Source: Iamia sp038233075 (GTDB lineage Bacteria > Actinomycetota > Acidimicrobiia > Acidimicrobiales > Iamiaceae). From it: a DNA stretch of 64,000 bases. A program made the translations under genes and the position numbers. Below the pieces are notes generated by a model. That model did no database searches and was not told the origin of the DNA. It saw only the letters and a list, made by a program, of their open reading frames with translations. Location of the stretch: NCBI GenBank assembly GCA_038233075.1, contig JBBSMQ010000018.1, forward strand, positions 1 through 64,000, read 5' to 3'. Every line of letters begins with the position of its first letter. The stretch's first letter is position 1. Shown piece after piece: positions 29,379 through 37,782 of this stretch.

Positions 29379-29384
29379 CGGGAC

Positions 29385-29606
29385 ATGGCGCAGTTCGAGG
29401 TGACCCTCAGGGACCGAACGGTGGAGCGGGTGGGTGATGCCGACGCGTACCAGCAGGAGGGCCCCATGACCACCTTCTTCCGCACCGACGGTCGGGTCAC
29501 GGTCGACTCCTGGGCCACGCGCGTGGCCAGCGTGCGCACCGCCGAGGTGCTGCTGATCCGCCGCTCCGATGAGGTCGCCGCCGTCAGCGCCATCCGCAGC
29601 GCCTGA
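29385..29606 (+). CDS. Small conserved hypothetical protein
   Basis: 73 residues, with no signal peptide or membrane helix. The composition suggests a compact beta-rich fold (FEVTLRDRTVERVGDADAYQ, then TTFFRTD and EVLLIRRSDEV). Similar short proteins are common in actinobacteria but have no known function. The start is set by the leaderless box. A much longer frame through 28590 is an antisense or readthrough shadow and was rejected. It converges on the DNA glycosylase gene. Confidence 0.7.
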   Translation: MAQFEVTLRDRTVERVGDADAYQQEGPMTTFFRTDGRVTVDSWATRVASVRTAEVLLIRRSDEVAAVSAIRSA

Positions 29607-29700
29607 TCAGCGCGACCAGTGCGACCACAACGCTCGCGTCGCGCCACGTTCGTTCGCCCGTCCGTCCCGTCCCCGGCGTCGTCGGTGCGAGCACCGCAGG

Positions 29701-30570
29701 TCAGCGGCCCTCGGCCACCCGGTCCAGGGACAGTCCGACGAGCCGGACGACGCGGCCCCGCTGGGGGCGGTGGGCCTCCAACAGCGTCTCGGCGTCGGTC
29801 GGCGGAACGTCGGAGCGGCCCAGCACGGAGACCAGGGCGGCGCGGTGGGGGGCATCGATCACCGGCAGTGCATCGGGCTCTCCGAGGGCGACGGCGCGGG
29901 CGTGGTCGACGGCGTCGGGCCCGACGCCGGCGATGCCGAGCAGACGGTCGATGACGCCGTCGGCCGCTCGACCGTCGCCCAGCTCGAGACGGGTGGCATG
30001 GGAGGCGATGCGGCGGACCTCGTCGGCGCGGTGCTGCTCCAGACCCAGGACGTGGAGCTCGTAGGGCTCGGCCGCCGCCAGCCGGCGCGGCGCCGGAGGC
30101 AGCCGCAGGCCGCCGGGCCCGGGCGCGTCGTCGCCCAGGGCCTCGACCAGCAGCGACCACGAGCGCCCGGCCTCGAAGGCGGACACGCCTCGACGGCAGA
30201 CCCCGACGATGGCGGCGTCGACCACCCGGCCCGACCCGGCCAGGCGGAAGCCGGGGAAGAGCTCGACGAGGTCGGCCACCCGGCCCGTGGCCCGGAGCCG
30301 GTGGGGCTCATCACCGACACCGAGCAGGCCGGGCAGCAGGGCCGGCACCCACTCCACGCCCTCACCCCACGCGCGGACCGACACCTGGCCCGCCTCGGGG
30401 AACAGAGCCAGGGTGACCGGCCCCGCCGGTGTGCGGGTGGCCCAGGTCCAGGATCCGTCGGGCGCCGACCGCCAGCAGGGGTCGGCCACTCCCATGCGGA
30501 GCGGGCTCAGCGTGCGGGCCAGGTCGAGGCCGGGCGGCACCTCGGGGGTGAAGGTTCGGGGGGCAGGCAC
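29701..30570 (-). CDS. DNA-3-methyladenine glycosylase-like protein (HhH-GPD superfamily)
   Basis: 289 residues. The N-terminal half has LDLARTLSPLRMGVADP and the actinobacterial AlkA-like beta domain. The C-terminal half carries the helix-hairpin-helix LLGIAGVGPDAVDHA, and an aspartate follows in LPVIDAPHRAAL at the catalytic position, then LEAHRPQRGRVVRLV. It would remove alkylated purines from DNA. The hairpin is less canonical than in AlkA, so activity is likely but not certain. The GTG at 30570 is the first in-frame start after a TACACT -10-like box (30616-30621). Confidence 0.8.
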   Translation of the reverse strand: MPAPRTFTPEVPPGLDLARTLSPLRMGVADPCWRSAPDGSWTWATRTPAGPVTLALFPEAGQVSVRAWGEGVEWVPALLPGLLGVGDEPHRLRATGRVADLVELFPGFRLAGSGRVVDAAIVGVCRRGVSAFEAGRSWSLLVEALGDDAPGPGGLRLPPAPRRLAAAEPYELHVLGLEQHRADEVRRIASHATRLELGDGRAADGVIDRLLGIAGVGPDAVDHARAVALGEPDALPVIDAPHRAALVSVLGRSDVPPTDAETLLEAHRPQRGRVVRLVGLSLDRVAEGR

Positions 30571-30615
30571 AGGGGGCGGTGGCGTCCAGGTTCCGAACGG
30601 TTGTTCGGCGGCGAG

Positions 30616-30621
30616 AGTGTA
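30616..30621 (-). promoter_or_regulatory. Possible -10 box of the DNA glycosylase gene
   Basis: TACACT on the minus strand would give a leader of about 40 bases before the GTG at 30570. No -35 was identified. Confidence 0.3.
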
Positions 30622-30776
30622 GTGAGCGGCTCCACGGTGGGCTGCGAAGCAGCCACCATCGGCACGCGGCCCCCGTCCGGCGTCAGCGCGGCGACCAAGG
30701 GAGGGCGGAGCGCCTCGGTCGCCGCCGTCGGCATCCTCGCCGACGGGGCGGCGCCGAGCCGCGGAGGGCGGCACCG

Positions 30777-30782
30777 TAGGAT
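30777..30782 (+). promoter_or_regulatory. Leaderless -10 box (TAGGAT) of the fusion protein gene
   Basis: TAGGAT lies eight bases before the GTG at 30791. Confidence 0.5.
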
Positions 30783-30790
30783 GCCCGATC

Positions 30791-33508
30791 GTGTCGGCGT
30801 CGCCCTCAGCCCCCTCGCGGCCCGACGCGCGTCCTGCGCCCGTGGCGGGCCCGCCCTCGACCGACGGGACGGGGCTGGTCGTCCTGGTGGCGGTGGTGGC
30901 GGTCGCCGTGGCCTGGGCCGCCGGTCGGGCCGACGGGTCCGATGACAGCCTGGGCCGGGCGCTGGGCCGCCTCGATGGCGGCATCGGCATCCTCTTCCTC
31001 GGCGCCGCCGCCCTGGCCCAGCGGGGAGTGACCCATCGGGCGTTGGCCGCCGGCCCCGTCCGCCCCGTCCTCGAGGGATGGCGCCGACGGCTGCGTGACA
31101 CGCTCGTCCCATGGTGGGTGGTCGTCACCGTGGCCACCTTCCTGTACCCGGTGGTGGGGGGCACGATCCTCCGCCCGCCCCGGCCCACCTCGCTCGCCGA
31201 CGCCGCCGTCATCGCCACCGCCGAGACGTCGTCCCTGCCGACCTGGATCGATGTGGTCCGGGACTGGCTGCTGCTGTCGCCCTTGTCGCGGCCGACGGGC
31301 GCGGCGCTGCTGCCGCCGGCCGCAGCCGGGCGCGTGGGGCTGTCGTGGGTGGTCGCCACCCTGGTCTCGGTGGCGCTGGTGCTGCCGCTCTGGGAGCGGG
31401 GCCTCCGTCGCCTCCGGGCGGGAGACCCGGTGCGCCAGGCCGTCCTCGCCGGCGCCGCGCTCGCCGTCGGCGGTCTGGCGTTGCGCCTGGCCGTCGCCGT
31501 GAGCAGCGATCCGGTGGGCTGGGGGGGGGTCATCCGCTCCAGCCCTCCGGCCCAGCTCGATCTCCTCGGTGTCGGCGTCGTGGTCGGGGCCCTCGTCGCT
31601 GCCGCCCACCACGGGATCGGACCCCTCGTCGGGGCGGAGCGGGTCGTGCGCGCCGCCGCGCCCCGGCTGGGCGGGGTGATCGCCCTTGCTCTGCTCGCGG
31701 GCGTCGCCGGTCCCGACGTGGGCACGACCCTCGTCCCCATCGGTGCCATCGACACCGTCGTGGCCCGGGTGGGCCTGGCCCTCGTGGGCGCAGCGGCGGT
31801 CCTGTGGGGTCTGCTCGTCGACCTCGACACCCCGCGCCGCTGGTGGTCGGTGGCGGCCCGACAGATGGGCGCGTGGGGTCGGGAGGTGGCCGGCGGCGCG
31901 TTCCTGGTGATCCCTCTCGTCACCGAGCTCTGGGTGACCCGGGCTGGGGGGCCCTTCGGCACCCAGCGCCTGGGTCCGATGGTCCTGGTCACCGTGGCCG
32001 GATCCCTCATCGCCGGGGCCGGCCTGGCCGGCCTGGGCCGGTGGGTCTTCGGCGCTGACCTGCGCCGCCGACTGACCCCCCTGTCGGCCGGCCTGGCCGT
32101 CATCACCAGCGGAGCCCTGGCCTGGCGCCTGCTCACCCTGGTCTCGATCAACCGCACCAACCCCAGCGGTGGCGATCCCTTCTACTACCACCACCAGGCC
32201 AACATGCTCGCCGACCGCATCGGGTACTCCGAGCCGTTCCGGTGGGTGGAGCAGGGCCTGGCCGTGCCCTCCGCCATCCACCCGCCGCTGCTGTCGACCT
32301 GGCTGGCCGTGGGCTCGACCCTGGGGGCCCGGACCTTCCTGGCCCACAAGACGCTGACCGCGGTGCTGTCCGTGGCCGTGGTCCTGGTGGCCGCCCTGAT
32401 CGCTCGGCGCCTGGCCGGGGATCGCGCCGCGGTGATCGCCGCCGTGCTGGTGGCCGTCTACCCCAACCTGTGGGTGATCGACGGGGCCCTGTGGCCCGAG
32501 GGCGTCTACACCACGATGGTCGGGCTGGCGGTGCTGGCGGCCTACCGCTGGTGGGAGCGTCCCGACCTCCGTCGGGCGGCCGTGCTCGGCGGGGCCATCG
32601 CCGTGGCCGCCCTGGCCCGCGGTGAGGCTCTGTTCCTGTTCCCCATCCTGGTCGCGCCCCTCGTGTTGCGCCGACGGGGTGTCGACCTGGGGCGGCGGGT
32701 GGCGGCGGGCGCCGTCGCCGGCATCGTGGGGCTGGCGCTGCTGGTGCCGTGGACGGTGCGCAACGTGGCTGCCTTCGATCAGGTGGTGGCCCTGTCGACC
32801 AACAGCGACGAGGTGCTCTACTACGCGAACTGCGCCGACAGCTACGGGCTGGAGGAGACCCGACCGGTCCCCGAGGGTGCCCCCGCGCCCTCCGCTGAGT
32901 TCCTCGGCTACTGGTCGTTCAACTGCCAGGAGCGCGAGCGGGCGATGGCGGGGCTCCCGGTGGCGGACGCCGCCCAGGGTGACCTCTACCGCCGCTGCCT
33001 CGGCGATCAGTGGACGCCGGAGCTGGAGGGCATCGTCCCCGGCGAGCCCCCCGGCAACGAGGCGGAGAAGGCGCGCTACTGGCGCTGCCTGGGGGCCGAC
33101 TACGCCCGTGACCACGCCGATCGGATCCCGGTGGTGGCCCTGGCCCGGATCGGGCGAGAGCTCGACGTCTACCGGCCCGACCAGGCCCTGGGACTGCTGT
33201 CGGTCGAGGGTCGTCCGATCGGGGCCGCTCGGGCCGGACGACTGGCCTGGTGGGTGATGGCCCCGGTGGGGGTGGTGGGGTGGCTGGCGCTGCGCCGTCG
33301 CCGGGTGCTGGTCTACCCCCTCGTGTCCCTCGGTCTCATGGTGCTGGTCACCACCGTCTACGCCTACGGGGCGGTGCGCTTCCGCACGCCGCTCGAGCTG
33401 GCCCTGCTGGTCGGCGCCGGCGTGGCCATCGATGCGCTGGTACGGCTCCGTCCGGGCCGGACCGACGCGACCGTGGCGCACCGGCCGGCCCAGGAGACGA
33501 CCTCGTGA
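30791..33508 (+). CDS. Fusion protein: degenerate acyltransferase-3-like membrane domain plus GT39 glycosyltransferase
   Basis: 905 residues. Residues 1-430 have the helix order of acyltransferase-3 (compare LGRLDGGIGILFLGAAAL with LDMGVSVFFVLSGFLL of the gene at 25846, and RRLRDTLVPWWVVVTV with its RRILRIVPAYWLALSV), but the R/H catalytic motif is replaced by VAVAWAAGR. Residues 440-905 are a GT39 unit with GGDPFYYHHQANML, PSAIHPPLLSTWLAVGS and PWTVRNVAAFDQVVALST. The N-terminal half therefore probably no longer acylates and may be structural. The stop lies in a GTGA overlap with a 15-codon frame created by a local duplication. Confidence 0.85.
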   Translation: MSASPSAPSRPDARPAPVAGPPSTDGTGLVVLVAVVAVAVAWAAGRADGSDDSLGRALGRLDGGIGILFLGAAALAQRGVTHRALAAGPVRPVLEGWRRRLRDTLVPWWVVVTVATFLYPVVGGTILRPPRPTSLADAAVIATAETSSLPTWIDVVRDWLLLSPLSRPTGAALLPPAAAGRVGLSWVVATLVSVALVLPLWERGLRRLRAGDPVRQAVLAGAALAVGGLALRLAVAVSSDPVGWGGVIRSSPPAQLDLLGVGVVVGALVAAAHHGIGPLVGAERVVRAAAPRLGGVIALALLAGVAGPDVGTTLVPIGAIDTVVARVGLALVGAAAVLWGLLVDLDTPRRWWSVAARQMGAWGREVAGGAFLVIPLVTELWVTRAGGPFGTQRLGPMVLVTVAGSLIAGAGLAGLGRWVFGADLRRRLTPLSAGLAVITSGALAWRLLTLVSINRTNPSGGDPFYYHHQANMLADRIGYSEPFRWVEQGLAVPSAIHPPLLSTWLAVGSTLGARTFLAHKTLTAVLSVAVVLVAALIARRLAGDRAAVIAAVLVAVYPNLWVIDGALWPEGVYTTMVGLAVLAAYRWWERPDLRRAAVLGGAIAVAALARGEALFLFPILVAPLVLRRRGVDLGRRVAAGAVAGIVGLALLVPWTVRNVAAFDQVVALSTNSDEVLYYANCADSYGLEETRPVPEGAPAPSAEFLGYWSFNCQERERAMAGLPVADAAQGDLYRRCLGDQWTPELEGIVPGEPPGNEAEKARYWRCLGADYARDHADRIPVVALARIGRELDVYRPDQALGLLSVEGRPIGAARAGRLAWWVMAPVGVVGWLALRRRRVLVYPLVSLGLMVLVTTVYAYGAVRFRTPLELALLVGAGVAIDALVRLRPGRTDATVAHRPAQETTS

Positions 33509-33566
33509 GGAACACCGTGGTGCGCCGACCGGCCGAGGAGACGACGTCGTGACGAGCGTGACGAAC
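33470..33566 (+). repeat. 44-base imperfect tandem duplication at a gene junction
   Basis: Copy A 33470-33513 and copy B 33514-33566 share 34 of their first 39 bases. Copy B carries about nine extra bases near its end. A third partial copy starts at 33567. Each copy contains a GAG-rich ribosome-binding site and a GTGA stop/start overlap. Confidence 0.75.
33505..33552 (+). CDS. 15-codon junction ORF created by the tandem duplication
   Basis: GTG at 33505 overlaps the upstream stop in GTGA, and the frame ends at 33552 in a second GTGA overlap with the next gene. AGGAG precedes it. Its C-terminus RRPAEETTS repeats the HRPAQETTS ending of the upstream protein. It may be only a translational bridge keeping ribosomes coupled. 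Whether a peptide is made is unknown. Confidence 0.4.
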   Translation: MRNTVVRRPAEETTS

Positions 33567-35312
33567 ACCGTGGCGCGCGACCTCGACACCCCGGCCCCGC
33601 CTGACCCTCCGCGACGCTGGCCGGCGGCCGCCCTCGGCGCGCTGGCAACCCTGGTGGAGGGACGCCGGGGCACGGTGCTGGCAGTGGTGCTCGTCGCCGC
33701 CGGGATCGCCCTGCCGCTGCCCACCCTGTTCCACTACCAGGGTCCGCCCATGGAGGAGGGCTTCATGCTCGTCTTCCCCGAGCGGGTCCTGAACGGCGAC
33801 CTCCCGAACCGCGACTTCCTCCACCTCTACGGTCCCGGCAGCCTGTGGGGCTTGGCCGCCTGGTACCGGGTCGCGGGCACCACCCTCGCCGCCGAGCGGG
33901 TCTACGGCCTGGTTCAGCACCTCGGCATCATCTTCGGCCTCTTCCACCTGGCGTTGCCGTGGGGTCGACGGGTGGCCACCTCCTGCGGACTGCTCGGCGT
34001 GCTGCTCGTGATCACCCCCATCGGGTTGACCGCCCTGGCGTGGAACGGGGCCGTGGCCCTGGCCGTGGTGGCATGCGCCCTGGTCCTCCGGGGCGCCCGC
34101 ACCCCCGATCGGCGCGAGCCCCGGGCCCGGGCCTGGCTGGTGGCCGGGGGCGTGGGGTTCGGCCTGGCGCTGCTCTGGCGGCCCGATCTGGTGGTGGCGG
34201 TGGCGCTGGCCCTGGTGGCCCTGGGGTGGCGACGGTGGCGGCGGGACCTCGTCGTCCCGGTGGCGACAGGGCTGGCGGCGGGGGTGGCGCCGATCCTCGT
34301 CCACCTCGCCACCGCGGGCGTCGGACCGTCGTTCGAGGGCATGTTCCTCCAGCCCGTCTTCGAGCTCCGGGGCGGACGCCACCTGCCCATCCCCCCGACG
34401 TGGGACCGCCTCGACGGAGCCCTGGCTGCGGTGGCCCAGCTGCGGGTGCCGGGCTGGCCGCTCCCGATGCTCGCACCCTCCCAGCAGGTCACCCTGTGGT
34501 TCCTGGCTCTTCCCCTGGCGGCGGTGGCGGTGCTCGGCACCGGGGTGGTGGCCCTGCGGCGGGAGCCGGCCGCGGCCCGCAGCCGGATCCTCCTGGTGGT
34601 CGGAGCCCTGGGTCTGGGCCTGCTGCCCCAGGCCGTCCAGCGGCCCGATACCACCCACCTGGCCTGGGTGTCGTGCGTGCCCCTCGTCTTCCTCCCCGTC
34701 GCTCTGGCCCACTGGGGCCGGTGGTGGCGGGCCGGCCGCGGCGCCCGGTCGTCGGTGCCGGGCTGGGTGGCGCCGACGGCGGCGGCGCTGGTCCCGCTGC
34801 TGGCGGTGGTCCTGATCCTGCCCGCCTTCACCGCTCGGACCTGGCTCGACCTCACCCGTCAGAACGTCCAGGCCGACTACTTCGGCTGGGCCGTCCGCAA
34901 CGGCGATCGCACCTTCTACCTGGGCTCACCGCAGATCGCCGACCGGGCCCAGATCGTCACCGACGAGCTGGAGGCCCGCATCGAGCCCGGCGACCGGTTG
35001 CTGGTCGGCACGGCCGACCTTCGCCAGACGCCCTACAGCGACGCCTACTTCTACTTCCTGTTCCCCGAGGCGGTGCCCGCGACCCGCTACATCGAGATGG
35101 ACCCCGGCATCGCCAACGCCGACGACTCGGGCCTGGCCGGCGAGGTGGCCTCGGCCGACTGGTTGATCCTCTCCCACGTCTGGGACTCGTGGGCCGAGCC
35201 CAACGACTCCCGCCTGTTCGGTTCCAACGCGCCCAACGAGGTCGTCGAGCAGGACTTCTGCCGGGTCGGCCCCACCGGCGAGTTCTACGAGCTCTACCAG
35301 CGCTGCCCCTGA
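33549..35312 (+). CDS. Multi-spanning GT-C-like glycosyltransferase
   Basis: 587 residues with about ten helices. After the first helix, YQGPPMEEGFMLVFPERVL carries the acidic residues expected for a GT-C active site, and NRDFLHLYGPGSLWGLAAWY follows, a pattern seen in unclassified actinobacterial membrane glycosyltransferases. A soluble C-terminal domain of about 150 residues ends the protein. The GTG start at 33549 overlaps the upstream mini-ORF stop (GTGA) and has GAGGAG before it. It forms an operon with the fusion protein. Substrate unknown. Confidence 0.8.
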   Translation: MTSVTNTVARDLDTPAPPDPPRRWPAAALGALATLVEGRRGTVLAVVLVAAGIALPLPTLFHYQGPPMEEGFMLVFPERVLNGDLPNRDFLHLYGPGSLWGLAAWYRVAGTTLAAERVYGLVQHLGIIFGLFHLALPWGRRVATSCGLLGVLLVITPIGLTALAWNGAVALAVVACALVLRGARTPDRREPRARAWLVAGGVGFGLALLWRPDLVVAVALALVALGWRRWRRDLVVPVATGLAAGVAPILVHLATAGVGPSFEGMFLQPVFELRGGRHLPIPPTWDRLDGALAAVAQLRVPGWPLPMLAPSQQVTLWFLALPLAAVAVLGTGVVALRREPAAARSRILLVVGALGLGLLPQAVQRPDTTHLAWVSCVPLVFLPVALAHWGRWWRAGRGARSSVPGWVAPTAAALVPLLAVVLILPAFTARTWLDLTRQNVQADYFGWAVRNGDRTFYLGSPQIADRAQIVTDELEARIEPGDRLLVGTADLRQTPYSDAYFYFLFPEAVPATRYIEMDPGIANADDSGLAGEVASADWLILSHVWDSWAEPNDSRLFGSNAPNEVVEQDFCRVGPTGEFYELYQRCP

Positions 35313-35344
35313 TCGGCCGGCATCGTCGTCCGTCCCCATCCCGA

Positions 35345-35456
35345 ACCGGCGCGGGGGTGGCTGCTGGGGCCACCGGGACGCGCGCCGCTTCGGGTAGGTC
35401 TCGTACTGGCGCGTGGTGTGGTTGCTGGGACCACCAGGACGCGCGCCACTTCGGGG
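35345..35456. repeat. Two 51/52-base direct repeats, each able to form a hairpin
   Basis: Copies at 35345-35395 and 35405-35456, nine bases apart, differ at a handful of positions. Each begins with GGCGCG and later has CGCGCC, which can pair, and has an inner pair such as TGGT/ACCA. They fill the 159-base gap between two convergent genes, so they may act as a double bidirectional terminator. Confidence 0.7.
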
Positions 35457-35471
35457 GGAGCGGTGGAGGTG

Positions 35472-37103
35472 TCAGCGATCGGCGGCGACGGCGATGTCGC
35501 GAGCCCAGGCGTAGTCGGGCTTGCCGCTCGGGCTGCGGGAGATGGCCTCGACCAGCACCAGGTCGCGGGGGAGCTTGTAGCCGGCCAGGTGGGACTCGGC
35601 GACCGAGCGCAGGTCCGACAGCGCGACCTCGGCACCGGGTCGGGCCGCGACCACGGCGACGACCTCGTTGCCGAAGCGCGGGTGGGGCCGGCCCACGACG
35701 AGGCAGTCGGCCACGCCGGGGTGATGGGCCAGGGCCAGCTCGACCTCCTCGGCGAACACCTTCTCGCCGCCGGTGTTGATGCAGGCCGCCTCCCGCCCCA
35801 GCAGCTCGATGCGGCCGTCGGCTCGCCAGTGGGCCCGATCGCCGGCGACCGAGTACCGGGTCCCGTCGATGGTGGGGAAGGTGACCTCGGTCTTGGCCGG
35901 GTCACCGAGGTAGCCGAGCGGGACCCGGCCCGCCTGGGCCAGCCAGCCGACCTCGTCGTCGCCGGGAGCGAGCACTCGCCGGCGATCGGTGTCGACGACC
36001 ACCGTGGTCGCCTCGGGGACGAAGGTGCCGGTGGTGGCGGCCTCGGTGCCCGACGAGGTGGTCACGGCCTGGCGGCCCGTCTCGGACGACCCGAGCACGT
36101 CGACGATGGTGACCCCGGGGATCAGCTCCAGCAGCGCCTGCTTCACCGGTGCGGAGAGGATGGTCCCGCCGGTCAGCAGGTGGCGCAGCTCCAGGGGCCT
36201 CGGCCGGGCCCGCAGCTCGTCGACGAGAGGACGGGCGAAGGCGTCGCCGACGAGCAGCAGCGCCGTGGCCCCTTCGCGGGCACAGGTGGCCACCACGTCG
36301 CCGGCGTCGTAGCGATCGGTGGTGTCCTGCACCAGGACGGTGCCGCCCGACAACCAGGCGCTGAGGGCGTTCCAGTGGGCTGCTCCGTGCATGAACGGGG
36401 CCGCGGGCAGCGTGCGCAGGATCCGGTCCCGCGCCGCCCGCTCCACGACCTCGTCGAGGGGGGCGGTGATGCCGAGGCAGGTGGCGGCGAAGTCGGCCTG
36501 ACGCCACAGCACCCCCTTGGGACGACCGGTGGTGCCCCCGGTGTAGAGGATGTAGCGATCCTCGCCGGTCCAGGCCGGGTCCGGTGCGGCCGGTGTGGCG
36601 GCGGCCAGCGCCTCCTCGAGGTCGAGGGCGTCGGGCAGCAGTGAGTCCTCGGTGCCGTCGTCGGCTCGCAGCAGCAGCCGGGACCGCAGCGGCAGACGGC
36701 CCAGGGCCTCGGCCAGGGTGGCGGCGAAGCAGCCGTGGTAGACGACCGCCGCGGTGGTGGCGTCGGCCAGGACATCGGCCATCTCCAGGGCGGTGTAGCG
36801 CCAGTTGACGTTGAAGGCGGCGGCCCGGGCTCGGGCCGCACCGATGAGCCCCTCCAGGTACTCGTTGCCGTTGAGCAGGAGCAGGGCGACGTGGTCGTGG
36901 GGCGACTCCCACCCGGCCGTGGCATCGGTCTCGGCCATGCCCACGTCGTGGGCGCCGAGGACCGCCGCCAGGCGGGCGGTGCGATCAGCCTCCTCACCCC
37001 AGGTCCAGGTTCGGCCCCGCCAGATCACGGCGGGGCGGTCGGGGATCCGCGCCGCGATGGCCTGGTGCGCGGCGGCCAGCGACAACCCCGCCGGGTCGGT
37101 CAC
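35472..37103 (-). CDS. Acyl-CoA synthetase / AMP-dependent ligase
   Basis: 543 residues. The P-loop-like motif YILYTGGTTGRPKGVLWR lies at about 186-203, the adenylate-binding SSETG at about 330, and INTGGEKVFAEEVE with the C-terminal SPSGKPDYAWA lysine motif. It activates a fatty or other carboxylic acid to its CoA thioester using ATP. The substrate cannot be deduced; the clade resembles FadD3/FadD19-like synthetases used in steroid or fatty-acid catabolism. The start is a GTG with no clear ribosome-binding site. Confidence 0.92.
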   Translation of the reverse strand: MTDPAGLSLAAAHQAIAARIPDRPAVIWRGRTWTWGEEADRTARLAAVLGAHDVGMAETDATAGWESPHDHVALLLLNGNEYLEGLIGAARARAAAFNVNWRYTALEMADVLADATTAAVVYHGCFAATLAEALGRLPLRSRLLLRADDGTEDSLLPDALDLEEALAAATPAAPDPAWTGEDRYILYTGGTTGRPKGVLWRQADFAATCLGITAPLDEVVERAARDRILRTLPAAPFMHGAAHWNALSAWLSGGTVLVQDTTDRYDAGDVVATCAREGATALLLVGDAFARPLVDELRARPRPLELRHLLTGGTILSAPVKQALLELIPGVTIVDVLGSSETGRQAVTTSSGTEAATTGTFVPEATTVVVDTDRRRVLAPGDDEVGWLAQAGRVPLGYLGDPAKTEVTFPTIDGTRYSVAGDRAHWRADGRIELLGREAACINTGGEKVFAEEVELALAHHPGVADCLVVGRPHPRFGNEVVAVVAARPGAEVALSDLRSVAESHLAGYKLPRDLVLVEAISRSPSGKPDYAWARDIAVAADR

Positions 37104-37230
37104 CGCGCCCGCCTCGTCTCCGCCCCACTCGCTCGTACCCGCCTCGTCCGCGCCCGCCGGCGTCGGTCGGCGCCCGGATCAGCGTCGGTCCTCGCCTCGG
37201 CTCGGCGGCCGGCGGGGGGCGGGTCCGGCA

Positions 37231-37704
37231 CTAGTCGTCCTTCTCGGTCACCGTGACGGTGTCCATGGTGTCGCCCACCTCGATGGACTGGGCCACCTCG
37301 ATGCCCGAGGTGACGTAGCCGAACAGGTTGTACTGCTTGCCCAGCTTGGTGGTGCAGTCGTCGATGCAGATGAAGAACTGCGAGCCGTTGGTGTCGGGCC
37401 CGGCGTTGGCCATGGCCAGGGCGCCGAGGGTGTACTCGGCTCGCACCGGCTCGTCGGCGAAGGTGTAGCCGGGACCGCCCCGGCCGGTGCCCTCGGGGTC
37501 GCCGCCCTGGATCACGAAGCCGGACACCACACGGTGGAACGTGAGGCCGGTGTAGAAGCCTGCCTTGGCGTTGACGATGAAGTGGTTGACGGTGACGGGT
37601 GCCAGGGCGGGATCGAGGACCATGGTGATGTCGCCCTTGGTGGTGCCGAGCACCACCCGGTACCGGGTCTCGGGATCGATCTGCATCTCGGGGGGAGTGG
37701 CCAT
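37231..37704 (-). CDS. Cyclophilin-type peptidyl-prolyl cis-trans isomerase
   Basis: 157 residues, one cyclophilin domain. FHRVVSGFVIQGGDPEGTG contains the catalytic arginine region and MANAGPDTNGSQFFICI the second active-site stretch. No signal peptide, so it acts in the cytoplasm to speed proline isomerisation in folding. The ATG at 37704 is favoured over a long upstream frame because it matches family length. A CAGGAT box lies seven bases upstream in the same position as the TANNNT boxes, though its first base is atypical. Confidence 0.93.
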   Translation of the reverse strand: MATPPEMQIDPETRYRVVLGTTKGDITMVLDPALAPVTVNHFIVNAKAGFYTGLTFHRVVSGFVIQGGDPEGTGRGGPGYTFADEPVRAEYTLGALAMANAGPDTNGSQFFICIDDCTTKLGKQYNLFGYVTSGIEVAQSIEVGDTMDTVTVTEKDD

Positions 37705-37770
37705 GGGGTCGATCCTGCCATGTCGGTGTGACGGCCCTCGATCCGGCGGCCTGGTCGCGCCGTCGGCCCC

Positions 37771-37776
37771 TATCCT
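37771..37776 (+). promoter_or_regulatory. Leaderless -10 box (TATCCT) of the TIGR03085 gene
   Basis: TATCCT lies six bases before the GTG at 37783. Confidence 0.5.
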
Positions 37777-37782
37777 GGCCGG

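Noticed and set aside
28590..29384. In-frame 5' extension of the 73-residue protein
   Set aside because: It passes through the GT39 coding region and the zinc-ribbon gene in wrong frames. The leaderless box places the start at 29385.
30806..33724. 972-residue minus-strand ORF opposite the fusion protein
   Set aside because: No recognisable domain, biased composition, and antisense to a multi-spanning membrane protein with good motifs.
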